This document shows positions 20,759-29,979 of a stretch of 64,000 bases of DNA, in pieces (position 1 is the first letter of the stretch; each line of letters starts with the position of its first letter). Source of the DNA: Sutcliffiella cohnii (GTDB lineage: Bacteria; Bacillota; Bacilli; Bacillales; Bacillaceae_I); the NCBI RefSeq assembly GCF_002250055.1, contig NZ_CP018866.1:3712501-3776500 (forward strand). Reading direction: 5' to 3'. The translations under genes and the position numbers were made by a program. Under the pieces are notes generated by a model. The model saw nothing but the letters and a program-made list of their open reading frames with translations. It was not told the origin of the DNA and ran no database searches.

Positions 20759-22543
20759 TTAAACAGTATATTTTTCAGCTTCTAAAACTGCTGCAGCGAT
20801 TTCACGTTTTTTCTCGATTACATTGATTGGATTATGACGAGTAAATTTACGTAATGCTGAAATCATCATGCGTAAAGTGTCTCCACTCTCTGCTGCAACT
20901 AACGTTTCTTTTGCATCTGCTTCAATAGCATTGAATGCTTCTTGACAGAATACTTCTGTGTATAATACTTTTTGTTTATTTTTCTCTAAGCCGCTTTTTT
21001 GGATTGCTTTTTCTGTACGTAGAATAGCAGATTCCATCGCATAGACGTTAGAGATGATATCAGAAATGTTAACTAATAGCTCTTGTTCTTTTTCTAATGC
21101 TTTACCGTATTTTTGCGCGACTAAACCTGTCATTAAGATCGCAATTTTTTTTGCGTTCTTTAATAAATATTTCTCTTGGTCTAAAACGCCATCGCCAACT
21201 TCTTCAGGCATAAGCATCATTAATTCTTCTTGAAGTTGCATTGCTTTTTGAATTAATGGAAGTTCACCTTTTAATGCTTTACGTAAGAACGTACCAGGCA
21301 CTAAAAGACGGTTAATTTCGTTTGTACCTTCGAAAATACGGTTAATACGAGAGTCACGGTACATTCTTTCTACTTCGTACTCAGCCATGAATCCGTACCC
21401 ACCATGGATTTGGACAGCTTCGTCTACTACGTAGTCTAGTGTTTCGGAAGCGAATACTTTATTTAAAGAACACTCAATTGCGTATTCTGCAACTGCTGCT
21501 GCAACTGCTTTTGGATCTTTTTCTTGCTCAAGAGTCAATGCACCTTGGTTGTTCTCATATAAACCTACTGTGCGGTATACAGAGCTTTCTGCCGCATATG
21601 TTTTTGTTGCCATGTTCGCGATTTTTTCTTGAATTAAAGAGAATTTTGCGATAGGCGTTTTGAACTGTTGACGTTGGTTTGCATATTGAGCAGCTAATTC
21701 TACTCCACGCTTGGAACCACCAACAGTACCAACTGCTAATTTGTAACGACCGATATTTAATATATTGAACGCGATTACGTGTCCGCGACCAATTTCACCT
21801 AATAAGTTTTCTTTCGGTACAACTGCATCTTCTAATACTAACGTTCGAGTAGATGATCCTTTAATACCCATTTTCTTTTCTTCTGGACCTGTAGAAACTC
21901 CTGAGAATTCGCGCTCAACGATGAATGCGGAGAAGTGCTCGCCGTCTACTTTAGCGTACACTACGAATACATCAGCAAAACCAGCGTTTGTGATCCATTG
22001 TTTTTCACCGTTTAGAACGTAGTGAGTGCCTTCTTCGTTTAATTTTGCAGTAGTTTTTGCACCTAAAGCGTCTGAACCTGAACCTGGCTCCGTTAACGCG
22101 TAAGCAGCAATTTTTTCACCTGTTGCTAAGAAAGGTAAGTATTGTTTCTTTTGCTCGTCATTACCGAATAATACGATTGGTAAAGATCCAATCCCTACAT
22201 GTGCGCCGTAAGATAAAGAGAATCCACCAGCTCTAGAGAATTTTTCTGTAATTAAAGAAGAACTGATTTTGTCTAAACCGAATCCGCCGTACTCTTCAGG
22301 TACATCTGCACCTAATAATCCAAGCTCGCCAGCTTCTTTTAGTAACTTTACAGAAACATCAAAGTTATGATGTTCAATTTCTTCAATGTTAGGTACAACC
22401 TCGTTTACTACGAAGTCTTCCGTTGTTTTCGCAATCAGTTTATGCTCATCGTTTAGATCTTCTGGAGTGAAAATTTTATCAGCTGTTAAGTCTTCAATTA
22501 AAAAGCTTCCGCCTTTTACAACGTTTTCAACTGTATTTGACAT
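20759..22543 (-). CDS. fadE: Acyl-CoA dehydrogenase FadE (YusJ)
   Basis: A 594-residue FAD-dependent acyl-CoA dehydrogenase catalysing the first oxidation step of fatty acid beta-oxidation. Family blocks are 'YALTEPGSGSDALGAKTTA' near residue 151, 'QWITNAGFADVFVVYAK', and 'QIHGGYGFMAEYEVERMYRDSRINRIFEGTNEINRLLV' near 375-415, where GTNE contains the expected catalytic-loop region. The extra C-terminal domain of about 190 residues is normal for YusJ-type enzymes. It is last in the fadN-fadA-fadE operon, 53 bases after fadA. Confidence 0.94.
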   Translation of the reverse strand: MSNTVENVVKGGSFLIEDLTADKIFTPEDLNDEHKLIAKTTEDFVVNEVVPNIEEIEHHNFDVSVKLLKEAGELGLLGADVPEEYGGFGLDKISSSLITEKFSRAGGFSLSYGAHVGIGSLPIVLFGNDEQKKQYLPFLATGEKIAAYALTEPGSGSDALGAKTTAKLNEEGTHYVLNGEKQWITNAGFADVFVVYAKVDGEHFSAFIVEREFSGVSTGPEEKKMGIKGSSTRTLVLEDAVVPKENLLGEIGRGHVIAFNILNIGRYKLAVGTVGGSKRGVELAAQYANQRQQFKTPIAKFSLIQEKIANMATKTYAAESSVYRTVGLYENNQGALTLEQEKDPKAVAAAVAEYAIECSLNKVFASETLDYVVDEAVQIHGGYGFMAEYEVERMYRDSRINRIFEGTNEINRLLVPGTFLRKALKGELPLIQKAMQLQEELMMLMPEEVGDGVLDQEKYLLKNAKKIAILMTGLVAQKYGKALEKEQELLVNISDIISNVYAMESAILRTEKAIQKSGLEKNKQKVLYTEVFCQEAFNAIEADAKETLVAAESGDTLRMMISALRKFTRHNPINVIEKKREIAAAVLEAEKYTV

Positions 22544-22596
22544 GGTAAATCCCCCTTATTGTATGATTGGCCCCCGTATGAGAGGGCCTTACAAAA

Positions 22597-23778
22597 TTAT
22601 GCTAATAGTTCGAATACACCAGCGGCACCCATTCCGCCACCGATACACATACTTACTAATCCGAACTGTTCGTTTCGACGTTTCATTTCGTTAAGTAAAG
22701 TTAACGTTAGTTTTGATCCAGTACATCCTAGTGGATGGCCAAGAGCGATTGCTCCACCGTTAACGTTTACTTTGTCTTCATATAAGTTAAGCTCGCGCAT
22801 TACTTGGATTGCTTGAGATGCAAATGCTTCGTTTAGCTCGATTAAACCGATATCAGAAAGCTCTAATCCAGCAAGCTTTAATGCTTTCGGAATTGCAACT
22901 ACTGGACCAATTCCCATTACTTCCGGCGGAACTCCACCTACTGCAAAGGAACGGAATTTAGCGATTGGTTTTAAACCTAGTGCTTCTGCTTTTTCTCTTT
23001 CCATTACTAGTACAGATGCAGCACCATCACTCGTTTGTGAAGAGTTACCAGCAGTTACAGATCCTTGGACGTTAAATGCTGGTCTTAATTTCGCTAATAT
23101 TTCCATCGTTGTGTTTTCACGAACACCTTCATCTTGAGAGAACGTAAATGTTTTTTCTTTTAATTTATTGTCTGGTCCTACATTTCTTACCGTTACATCG
23201 ACTCCAACGATTTCATCAACAAATTTACCTTCTTTAATAGCTGCTGCTGCTCTTTGGTGACTACGTACAGCGAATGCATCTTGATCTTCACGACTTACTC
23301 CGTACTTTTGCGCCACTTGCTCTGCAGTATGACCCATGCCCATGTAATATTCAGGAGCAGTTTCCACTAGGCGTGCGTTCGGTCGAACAGTGTGACCAAC
23401 CATCGGAACCATACTCATTGATTCCGCTCCACCAGCGATGATCGATTCCGCATGACCTAACATAATTCTTTCAGCAGCGTATGCGATAGTTTGTAGCCCC
23501 GATGAGCAGTAACGATTAATTGTAATAGCTGGTACACTATTCGGAAGCCCTGCTAATCCTCCAATATTACGAGCCATATTTAACCCTTGTTCTGCCTCAG
23601 GCATGGCACAACCGAAAATTAAATCATCGATTGGCCCGTCGTAGTTACTAGCTCTTCTTAACGTTTCTTTTACTACTAATGCACCTAAATCATCAGGACG
23701 AACGTTCGCTAATGAACCTTTTCTTGATTTACCGACAGGTGTTCTCGCACCCGCTACGATGACAGCTTCTTTCAACAT
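22597..23778 (-). CDS. fadA: Acetyl-CoA acyltransferase (3-ketoacyl-CoA thiolase) FadA
   Basis: A 393-residue thiolase that splits 3-ketoacyl-CoA with CoA in the last beta-oxidation step. The acyl-accepting cysteine is in '[21 protein letters not shown]' (about C91), with the histidine in '[19 protein letters not shown]' (about H351) and the second cysteine in '[18 protein letters not shown]' (about C381). All three catalytic positions are intact. It lies 45 bases downstream of fadN. Confidence 0.96.
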   Translation of the reverse strand: MLKEAVIVAGARTPVGKSRKGSLANVRPDDLGALVVKETLRRASNYDGPIDDLIFGCAMPEAEQGLNMARNIGGLAGLPNSVPAITINRYCSSGLQTIAYAAERIMLGHAESIIAGGAESMSMVPMVGHTVRPNARLVETAPEYYMGMGHTAEQVAQKYGVSREDQDAFAVRSHQRAAAAIKEGKFVDEIVGVDVTVRNVGPDNKLKEKTFTFSQDEGVRENTTMEILAKLRPAFNVQGSVTAGNSSQTSDGAASVLVMEREKAEALGLKPIAKFRSFAVGGVPPEVMGIGPVVAIPKALKLAGLELSDIGLIELNEAFASQAIQVMRELNLYEDKVNVNGGAIALGHPLGCTGSKLTLTLLNEMKRRNEQFGLVSMCIGGGMGAAGVFELLA

Positions 23779-23823
23779 GCTCCCCCACCTTCACATTGTT
23801 TTTTCTATAAATATAGGTATCTA

Positions 23824-26208
23824 TTAATTACGTAATGGTTTGCCTTTTACTAACATGTGTTGCATTCTTTGTTGTGTTTTCAGTTCACCTAGTAAGCTTA
23901 AGAATGCCTCACGCTCGATATCTAATAAGTACTGCTCATCTACTAGAGTTCCGTATGCAACTTTTCCACCAGCAATAACGTTTGCTAACTTTTTCGCAAT
24001 GTTTAGATCATGGTCAGAAATATAACCGGAATAGTGCATGTTGTGCGCGCCTAGTAGCATCGTTGCGTATCCAGTTTCTCCAGTTACCGGGATTTTTTGA
24101 CGAACTGGTGCTGTATAGCCAGCTTCAAAAAGGTTTAATGCTGATTGCTTTGCATCATGGATTAAGTGATCTCCATTGAAGCTCACACTATCTTTTTCAT
24201 TTAAGAAATGTAGGTCACGAGCTTCGTGTGCAGAGGTAGATACTTTTGCCGTCGCAATCGTTTCAAACACTTTGTTCGCAACTTTTTGCAAGTCAAAATC
24301 TAGCCCTTTCGGCATGGAGTTTAAGTGCTTTAAGTAAAGCTCTTTATTTCCTCCGCCACCAGGGATTAAACCTACTCCCACTTCTACTAATCCCATGTAT
24401 GTTTCACTAGAAGCTTGAATTTTGGCTGCTGGTAAGCTTACTTCCGTTCCTCCACCAAGTGTCATACCGAACGGAGCTGCTACAACTGGCTTGTTGCTAT
24501 ATTTAATATTCATCATCGCTTGTTGGAACATGCGAACGACCATATCTAGCTCATAGAAGTTGTCGTCTTGTGCTTCCATTAAAATCATCGCAAGGTTTGC
24601 ACCTACACAGAAGTTTTTCCCTTGGTTACCGATCACAAGCCCTTTGTAGTTTTTATCTACTTCTTCCACTGCGTAATTGATCATTTGAAGGATATCTAGA
24701 CCAATAGCGTTGTTCGGTGATCTGAATTCTAATAACGCAACGTCATCACCGATATCGATTAAGTTTGCACCACTATTTTTCTTAATAACACCTTTTGTTT
24801 CAGAAATAGTTTTAAGATGAATAACTTTTTTGTTTACTTCTTTCGCTTTGTACTCACCGTTATGATAGAAGGAAGTAACCCCGTTATCTTTTTGATAGAA
24901 AGAACGGTAGCCTTTTTCTAACATTTCATCAATCCAAGCTGGAACAGTAATGCCATCTTGTTTCATTTTTAATACAGAATCTTCTATGCCAATTGCATCC
25001 CACGTTTCAAATGGGCCGTACTCCCAACCGAAGCCCCATTTCATTGCTTCGTCAATTGCTACGATATCGTCTGCAATTTCACCTAGTAGCTCTGCAGAAT
25101 AGCTTAATGCAGGAGCTAAAATATTCCATAGTAAGTTACCTGCGCGGTCATCTGCGTATACAAGCGCTTTCAATTTATTGCCGTAACCTTTAGCTTGCTT
25201 ACTCATTTCTACTGCTGCAGTTTTTAATTTTTTACGTGGACCGTACTCTAACGTTTCAGGGTCCAGTTCTAAAATTTCTTTTCCTTGTTTTAAGTAGAAA
25301 CCTTGCCCACTCTTACTTCCTAACCAACCATTTTGTTGCATAGTTTGCATAAAGCTTGGGATGTTGAAAACTTCTTTTTCTGCACCCTCCACTTTGTCAT
25401 ACACGTTTTTTGCAACGTGAATAAATGTATCTAATCCGACAACGTCTAACGTACGGAATGTTGCACTTTTCGGACGACCAATTAATGGACCTGTCACGGA
25501 ATCAACTTCTCCGACACTATATCCGCCTTCTAACATTTCTTTCACTGTTACTAATAATCCGTAAGTACCGATACGGTTAGCGATAAAGTTTGGCGTATCT
25601 TTCGCGAGTACAATTCCTTTACCAAGAACGTTTTCACCGAACTCTTTAATGAAAGAAACGACAGCTGGATCTGTATTTTTCGTAGGAATTACTTCTAATA
25701 ATTTTAAGTATCTTGGTGGGTTGAAGAAGTGAGTTCCTAAGAAGTTCTTTTGAAAATCTTCCGAACGACCTTCTGACATCGCTTCTACAGAAATACCAGA
25801 AGTGTTGGAGCTTACGATACTTCCTGGCTTTCTATGTTGATCTACTTTTTCAAATAATGACTTTTTGACCTCTAAGTTTTCAACGATAACTTCGATAATC
25901 CAATCGCAGTCTTTTAACTTTTCTATATCATCTTCTAAATTTCCAGCTTCGATTAATTGTAAATTACTCTTTGTTGTTAATGGTGCTGGCTTTTGCTTTA
26001 AAAGCTTTTGTAAGGAAGATTGTACAATACGGTTGCGAACTACTTTATCCGATAGTGTTAAACCTTTTTTCTCTTCATCATCTGTCAATTTGTTCGGAAC
26101 AATGTCTAACAGAAGTGTCGGTATACCAACATTTGCAAGATGTGCCGCAATACCTGATCCCATAACTCCTGAACCGATAACAGCAGCCTTTTTAATACTT
26201 TGTTTCAT
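23824..26208 (-). CDS. fadN: 3-hydroxyacyl-CoA dehydrogenase / enoyl-CoA hydratase FadN
   Basis: A 794-residue fusion enzyme carrying two beta-oxidation activities. The N-terminal dehydrogenase has the NAD-binding 'AAVIGSGVMGSGIAAHLANVGI' and 'FLGTHFFNPPRYLKLLEVIP'. The C-terminal hydratase-like region (from about residue 490) has 'VALLEFRSPNNAIG', 'KNFCVGANLAMIL' and 'GMTLGGGTEVSLPAAKIQ'. The order, dehydrogenase first, is that of Bacillus FadN rather than E. coli FadB. It is the first gene of the operon, and a FadR operator lies about 156 bases upstream. Confidence 0.95.
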   Translation of the reverse strand: MKQSIKKAAVIGSGVMGSGIAAHLANVGIPTLLLDIVPNKLTDDEEKKGLTLSDKVVRNRIVQSSLQKLLKQKPAPLTTKSNLQLIEAGNLEDDIEKLKDCDWIIEVIVENLEVKKSLFEKVDQHRKPGSIVSSNTSGISVEAMSEGRSEDFQKNFLGTHFFNPPRYLKLLEVIPTKNTDPAVVSFIKEFGENVLGKGIVLAKDTPNFIANRIGTYGLLVTVKEMLEGGYSVGEVDSVTGPLIGRPKSATFRTLDVVGLDTFIHVAKNVYDKVEGAEKEVFNIPSFMQTMQQNGWLGSKSGQGFYLKQGKEILELDPETLEYGPRKKLKTAAVEMSKQAKGYGNKLKALVYADDRAGNLLWNILAPALSYSAELLGEIADDIVAIDEAMKWGFGWEYGPFETWDAIGIEDSVLKMKQDGITVPAWIDEMLEKGYRSFYQKDNGVTSFYHNGEYKAKEVNKKVIHLKTISETKGVIKKNSGANLIDIGDDVALLEFRSPNNAIGLDILQMINYAVEEVDKNYKGLVIGNQGKNFCVGANLAMILMEAQDDNFYELDMVVRMFQQAMMNIKYSNKPVVAAPFGMTLGGGTEVSLPAAKIQASSETYMGLVEVGVGLIPGGGGNKELYLKHLNSMPKGLDFDLQKVANKVFETIATAKVSTSAHEARDLHFLNEKDSVSFNGDHLIHDAKQSALNLFEAGYTAPVRQKIPVTGETGYATMLLGAHNMHYSGYISDHDLNIAKKLANVIAGGKVAYGTLVDEQYLLDIEREAFLSLLGELKTQQRMQHMLVKGKPLRN

Positions 26209-26569
26209 TCTTCCTCCCCCTATTTAATTCAAATATTAGAGCTTCTTATTAAGGAAACTAAATGATTTTAGTTGGAATTTACATACGGAATACATCATAT
26301 ACATTTATTACGCTTCCGCACTTCGTAAAATTCCAAAGTGAGTTTCTTTACTATAATTATTTTTGAATGAATACTCATTCATTTTTACCGTGAAAAAAAT
26401 AACTCCTCAGTAAGAAGTCCTTTGAATATTACTATAAACGATATTTAAAATTTTCGCAATATATATACAAAGAGATTTCTTAAATATTTTTACGGTCATT
26501 ATAACATACCTTCTTTTACATGTTTCATACTTAATTTGGGGATGATAGAGGTGCGGAGGTGAGTCATAA
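26209..26569. promoter_or_regulatory. Divergent control region, fadN and yuzL
   Basis: Apart from the FadR operator at 26364-26381, this AT-rich spacer holds the divergent promoters of fadN (minus) and yuzL (plus). I could not assign exact -35 and -10 boxes. A GGAGGTGA ribosome site for yuzL is at about 26555-26562. Confidence 0.5.
26364..26381. promoter_or_regulatory. FadR operator
   Basis: TGAATGAATACTCATTCA fits the B. subtilis FadR (YsiA) consensus TGAATGAMTANTCATTCA at every position. FadR is known to repress fad operons and to be released by long-chain acyl-CoA, so the operon here is very likely induced by fatty acids. Confidence 0.9.
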
Positions 26570-26713
26570 GTGAAGATGAAAAAACAACCATCTCAAAGAG
26601 CTAAAAGTGCTGCAAGTGTCAAAGGTAACGCTGGCCCAAACAACGAATACGACATGGGCGGCAAAAAAACGAGCGGCAACCAACAGTATAAAAAGAATAA
26701 TATGGAACATTGA
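26570..26713 (+). CDS. yuzL: YuzL-like small protein, 47 residues
   Basis: A GTG start at 26570 lies seven bases after GGAGGTGA. The peptide MKMKKQPSQRAKSAASVKGN continues with a Gly/Asn-rich middle and a basic tail 'QQYKKNNMEH'. This low-complexity, Lys/Ser/Gly/Asn composition fits the YuzL family of short Bacillus proteins between fadN and fadM, and is typical of spore-associated small proteins. A terminator follows. The family assignment rests on composition and position. Confidence 0.7.
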   Translation: MKMKKQPSQRAKSAASVKGNAGPNNEYDMGGKKTSGNQQYKKNNMEH

Positions 26714-26759
26714 TAGAAAAGCGGAGGCGGCTCGCCCTAATCCGTTAACTAAAAGTGAA

Positions 26760-26786
26760 TCGAGGTGCTTTGGTACCTCGTTTTTT
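26760..26786 (+). terminator. Terminator after yuzL
   Basis: CGAGGT and ACCTCG arms with a short loop are followed by a T6 run. It ends the yuzL transcript immediately before the minisatellite. Confidence 0.85.
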
Positions 26787-26809
26787 GTTTTAATCTGTGA
26801 TAATCATCT

Positions 26810-27030
26810 TTTAATTTGCGGTAACTACTCTTTTATTTGCGATTGCTCTCTTTTATTTGCGATAACCATCCTCTTATTTGCGGTAGCTCTCTTTTATTTG
26901 CGATAACCAACTTCTTATTTGCGGTAGCTCTCTTTTATTTGCGATAACCACCCTCTTATTTGCGATAGCTCTCTTTTATTTGCGGTAACCATCCTCTTAT
27001 TTGCGATACCATCCTCTTATTTGCAATCGG
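26810..27030. repeat. Minisatellite with alternating 21/20 bp steps
   Basis: The heptamer ATTTGCG (ATTTGCA in the last copy, AATTTGCG in the first) occurs 11 times at 26814, 26835, 26855, 26876, 26896, 26917, 26937, 26958, 26978, 26999 and 27019. The steps alternate strictly 21, 20, 21, 20. Two half-unit types therefore form a 41-bp dimer repeated five times: one mostly reads GATAACCATCCTCTT after ATTTGC and the other GGTAGCTCTCTTTT. The array lies between the yuzL terminator and the fadM terminator. Confidence 0.95.
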
Positions 27031-27065
27031 AGTTTACAGCACCTGGTCTTCATTTACAACAAAAT

Positions 27066-27095
27066 AAAAAAGCAACCCAACAAGGTTGCTTTTTT
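27066..27095 (-). terminator. Terminator after fadM
   Basis: AAAAAGCAACC and GGTTGCTTTTTT flank a six-base loop just after the fadM stop, with T-runs in both directions. Confidence 0.85.
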
Positions 27096-27099
27096 ATTA

Positions 27100-28017
27100 C
27101 TACTTGCCAAACGTTCCTTTTAATACGAATGCTACGTTCGCTGGTCTTTCTGCAAGGCGGCGCATGAAGTAACCGTACCAGTCTGTTCCATAAGGTACGT
27201 ATACGCGCATTTTGTAGCCTTCTTTTACTAATTCCAGTTGGCGTTCTTCACGAATACCGTAGAGCATTTGGAATTCAAATTGATCTCTTGGGATATTATG
27301 TTCTTCTACTAAGTGCTTTGTATATTCAATCATTGCATCATCATGAGAGGCAACTGCTGTATAGTTTCCATTTAATAGATGCATTTTAATAATTTTCTTT
27401 AAGTTTTCGTCCACATCTTTCTTATCTGGATACGCAACTTCTGGTGATTCTTTGTATGCACCTTTTACGAGACGTAAATTAGGACTGTACTGATTTAAAT
27501 CTTCAATATCTGATACTGTTCTATATAAATATGATTGAATAACAGTACCTACGTTATCATATTCTGAACGAAGCTTCTTAAATATTTCTAACGTTTTACC
27601 ACAGCGCTCATAATCTTCCATGTCTATTGTAACGAATACATCATTTTCTTTTGCCACGTCTAATATTCGTCTCATATTATTCAATACTAGTTCATCAGAA
27701 ATATCTAGGCCCATTGAAGTCATCTTAAGGGATAATTGAGAATCAAGCGCTTGGCTTCCAATGGCACGAATTGCTTCTATTGAATTATCCGCCATCTCAT
27801 TCGCTTCTGCTTCCGTATCAATAAATTCTCCTAAATAATCAATTGTGACAGATAAACCTTTTTTATTGAGATCTTTAATAACACTTACTGCCTGTTGAAT
27901 CGTTTCTCCAGCAACAAATCGGCCTGCGCCAAAGCGAAGTCCGTATTTTCTTGCTAGCTTCGTAAGTGTTTTACTTTTTGATAAATATAGGAAGAAATTT
28001 CTCATTAATTGTTCCAT
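27100..28017 (-). CDS. fadM: Proline dehydrogenase-like protein FadM (YusM)
   Basis: A 305-residue FAD-dependent TIM-barrel protein of the proline dehydrogenase family, named FadM in B. subtilis. 'VTIDYLGEFIDTEAEANEM', 'DVFVTIDMEDYERCGKTLEIF', 'LRLVKGAYKESPEVAYPDKKDVD', 'VASHDDAMI' and 'QFEFQMLYGIREERQLELVKEGYKMRVYVPYG' match the PutA/PRODH core. The catalytic-site pair 'YFMRRLAERPANV' closes the barrel. Known relatives oxidise proline to pyrroline-5-carboxylate. AGGAGG precedes the ATG at 28017. Confidence 0.88.
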   Translation of the reverse strand: MEQLMRNFFLYLSKSKTLTKLARKYGLRFGAGRFVAGETIQQAVSVIKDLNKKGLSVTIDYLGEFIDTEAEANEMADNSIEAIRAIGSQALDSQLSLKMTSMGLDISDELVLNNMRRILDVAKENDVFVTIDMEDYERCGKTLEIFKKLRSEYDNVGTVIQSYLYRTVSDIEDLNQYSPNLRLVKGAYKESPEVAYPDKKDVDENLKKIIKMHLLNGNYTAVASHDDAMIEYTKHLVEEHNIPRDQFEFQMLYGIREERQLELVKEGYKMRVYVPYGTDWYGYFMRRLAERPANVAFVLKGTFGK

Positions 28018-28269
28018 ATTCCTTCAACCTCCTGGATACCTCATGATGTCTCTTGTAATCTAGTAAATAACGAAATCGGTTACATTCAAAATATTTCAAA
28101 ATACAAAATCATTCTATCATTTTTTTTTTCATTTGAATACATAATTTTGTCGGTTCCATGTATATTTTGTCTAATGTTTAGTTGAGGAGCGTTTACACTT
28201 AATAACTGTATATTACAGATTGGCATTGGAGATGATACAAATGATTTTATTATAGGAGGTTAACTATTC

Positions 28270-28536
28270 ATGCAACAACAACAAAACATGGGCGGGCAGC
28301 AACAACCAATTTACCCTCAACCACCAAATATCGTCACTACTAAAGACTCTTTATACTTAGCAGATATGATGTCTTGGAACTTACTTGCTATGAAAAAAGC
28401 ACATCATTTTGCGCAACAATGTCAAGATCAAGAGGTAAAACAACTAATCGAAAAGGCTGGGCAAATGCATCAACGTCACTATGAAAAAATACTTAGTCAA
28501 ACTCAAAGTACACAACAACAGCAGCCATTACAATAA
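28270..28536 (+). CDS. yusN: CotF-like spore coat protein YusN
   Basis: An 88-residue Gln-rich helical protein of the CotF/YusN group. The N-terminus is low-complexity (MQQQQNMGGQQQ), followed by 'TTKDSLYLADMMSWNLLAMKKAHHFAQQCQDQEVKQLIEKAGQMHQRHYEKIL', which is the coat-F helix pair. TAGGAGGTT lies eight bases before the ATG. It is followed 11 bases later by a second CotF-like gene. Expression is presumably in the mother cell during sporulation. Confidence 0.85.
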   Translation: MQQQQNMGGQQQPIYPQPPNIVTTKDSLYLADMMSWNLLAMKKAHHFAQQCQDQEVKQLIEKAGQMHQRHYEKILSQTQSTQQQQPLQ

Positions 28537-28547
28537 GGAGGGATAAT

Positions 28548-28880
28548 ATGAACCAGCAAAAAGTACAAAACCCTGAAACGCAAGTACCTAAAACACCACA
28601 AATGAATGACCGTGATTTTATTAACGACATTTTAGCAACTGAAAAATATATGACAAGTGCTTATTCTACTGCATTAAATGAAGCAAGTAATCAACAGTTA
28701 TACACGGATTTACTTGCTATTAGTAACGAAACACAAAATTGTCAAAGAGAGCTATATAATCTTATGTTTCAAAAAGGATGGTACAGTTTAGAACCAGCTG
28801 ACCCGCAAAAATTACAACAAACACATCAGCAGTTCCAAGGGTATTCTAACCAATTCCCATACGGCAACATGATGCAGTAG
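28548..28880 (+). CDS. CotF-like spore coat protein
   Basis: A 110-residue coat protein of the CotF family: 'QMNDRDFINDILATEKYMTSAYSTALNEASNQQLYTDLLAISNETQNCQRELYNLMFQKGWYSLEPADPQKL'. The 'DilatEKymts.Y...' and 'lfnlM.qKGWY..e.a' blocks are typical. AAGGAGGG lies upstream of its ATG and it is co-directional with yusN, so both probably form one sporulation operon. A weak hairpin follows the stop. Confidence 0.85.
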   Translation: MNQQKVQNPETQVPKTPQMNDRDFINDILATEKYMTSAYSTALNEASNQQLYTDLLAISNETQNCQRELYNLMFQKGWYSLEPADPQKLQQTHQQFQGYSNQFPYGNMMQ

Positions 28881-28945
28881 TAATTTTTGTAACTTTCCTC
28901 GGGTGTAAAGCATTCGGGGGATTTTCCAATAAAAATATATTCAAA

Positions 28946-28974
28946 AAAGCGGCCGATTTATATATCGACCACTT
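28946..28974 (-). terminator. Terminator after yusU
   Basis: AAGTGGTCGAT and ATCGGCCGCTT (minus strand, G-U pairs allowed) form a stem followed by a T6 run. It lies just past the yusU stop and may also stop the converging coat-gene transcript. Confidence 0.7.
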
Positions 28975-28977
28975 TTT

Positions 28978-29229
28978 TTATTTCCCTGAGGAAGCGCGAT
29001 GCTGTTCATTTAATGTTTTAATTTCAGAAATAAGTTCCTTCATTCCATCTTTCGCATCGGGATATTGCTCATTCCAATGTTTCACTAACGGGGGCATTGA
29101 TTTTGCAATATATGAATATACAACCCACGCCTCTACCTTCTCTTTTAATTCAGGAGAACTTTCTCCTAGTAAAAGCTCTGTATATTTTTCTAGTAACCCA
29201 TCTAATTGGTCTTTTAGTTTTGCATCCAT
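28978..29229 (-). CDS. yusU: DUF2573 family protein YusU
   Basis: An 83-residue, charged, helical protein of the YusU (DUF2573) family: 'LKDQLDGLLEKYTELLLGESSPELKEKVEAWVVYSYIAKSMPPLVKHWNEQYPDAKDGMKELI'. Its function is unknown. In B. subtilis yusU sits next to the siderophore ATPase gene yusV; the same neighbourhood appears here with the FhuF-like gene in between. Confidence 0.75.
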   Translation of the reverse strand: MDAKLKDQLDGLLEKYTELLLGESSPELKEKVEAWVVYSYIAKSMPPLVKHWNEQYPDAKDGMKELISEIKTLNEQHRASSGK

Positions 29230-29244
29230 TCGGATTCCTCCTTT

Positions 29245-29979
29245 TTAAGAGTTTCGACATGCAAGAGGACAAGTTTTGCATCTAGATTTTTCCTCGTTTG
29301 TTTCATAATAGAAGCAACAAGTCTTTCGAGATCGTATTGCTTTCTCTGCAACGGTACCTTTTACACTATAAAAATATTTCACTGGATTTTTATTTAATCC
29401 AAACCATTGAGATGGCGCATATTGCAAAGCTTCAAAGTCACCAGCTATGTCCTCTTTCCCAATCGAAGGTAGCAACGTTTCATAAAGCCAATAAATATAA
29501 ATCATCACATTTTCCCATAGTGTAAACCGTGATACATTTGCCACTTTGGATAACCGTTCAATAATAGGAGTATAAATGTCAAAAAACAGTATTTTAAACA
29601 GCTGGTCTCTTGCTTCCTCTCGAGCTCCTACTTCCTCTACAATCTCTTTCATATGTAGTGGCTCAAATCTTATTTTAGGTAACCATAGTTCCTTCTCTAT
29701 ATAATCATCTATATGAATCGTCTCTAGTTTAAGCTCCATTATTTTATTGTAAGCCGAGAAGGAAAGCAGAACGTTCACACTTAAAAATGCTAATCTTTTC
29801 ATCAATAGGGAGGCAGTCACATAATCTTTATCAGACCCTATATATGGTTGAATTTGTTTCAAAAATTGTAAACTGCCCTCTTCCATTAAATCTTTTACAC
29901 TAACCGAAGATTTACTCTTCTTAGTTGTAAGACGACATTTCTCTTCTAAAAATTGCAACTCCGCATTTGTTAAATTCAT
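29245..29979 (-). CDS. FhuF-like siderophore-iron reductase
   Basis: A 244-residue protein whose C-terminus carries the cysteine pattern of FhuF-type reductases, '[24 protein letters not shown]' (C-C-x10-C-x2-C), known in E. coli FhuF to hold a [2Fe-2S] cluster. The rest is helical with '[20 protein letters not shown]'. It probably releases iron by reducing ferric siderophore in the cytosol. The start overlaps the ATPase stop by four bases (ATGA), so it belongs to the uptake operon. An extra Cys at the end (LAC) may matter for the cluster. Confidence 0.7.
   Translation of the reverse strand: MNLTNAELQFLEEKCRLTTKKSKSSVSVKDLMEEGSLQFLKQIQPYIGSDKDYVTASLLMKRLAFLSVNVLLSFSAYNKIMELKLETIHIDDYIEKELWLPKIRFEPLHMKEIVEEVGAREEARDQLFKILFFDIYTPIIERLSKVANVSRFTLWENVMIYIYWLYETLLPSIGKEDIAGDFEALQYAPSQWFGLNKNPVKYFYSVKGTVAEKAIRSRKTCCFYYETNEEKSRCKTCPLACRNS

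Noticed and set aside
26607..26906. A 99-codon plus-strand frame across yuzL and the second repeat
   Set aside because: It overlaps yuzL in another frame and continues into the minisatellite; yuzL has the ribosome site and terminator.
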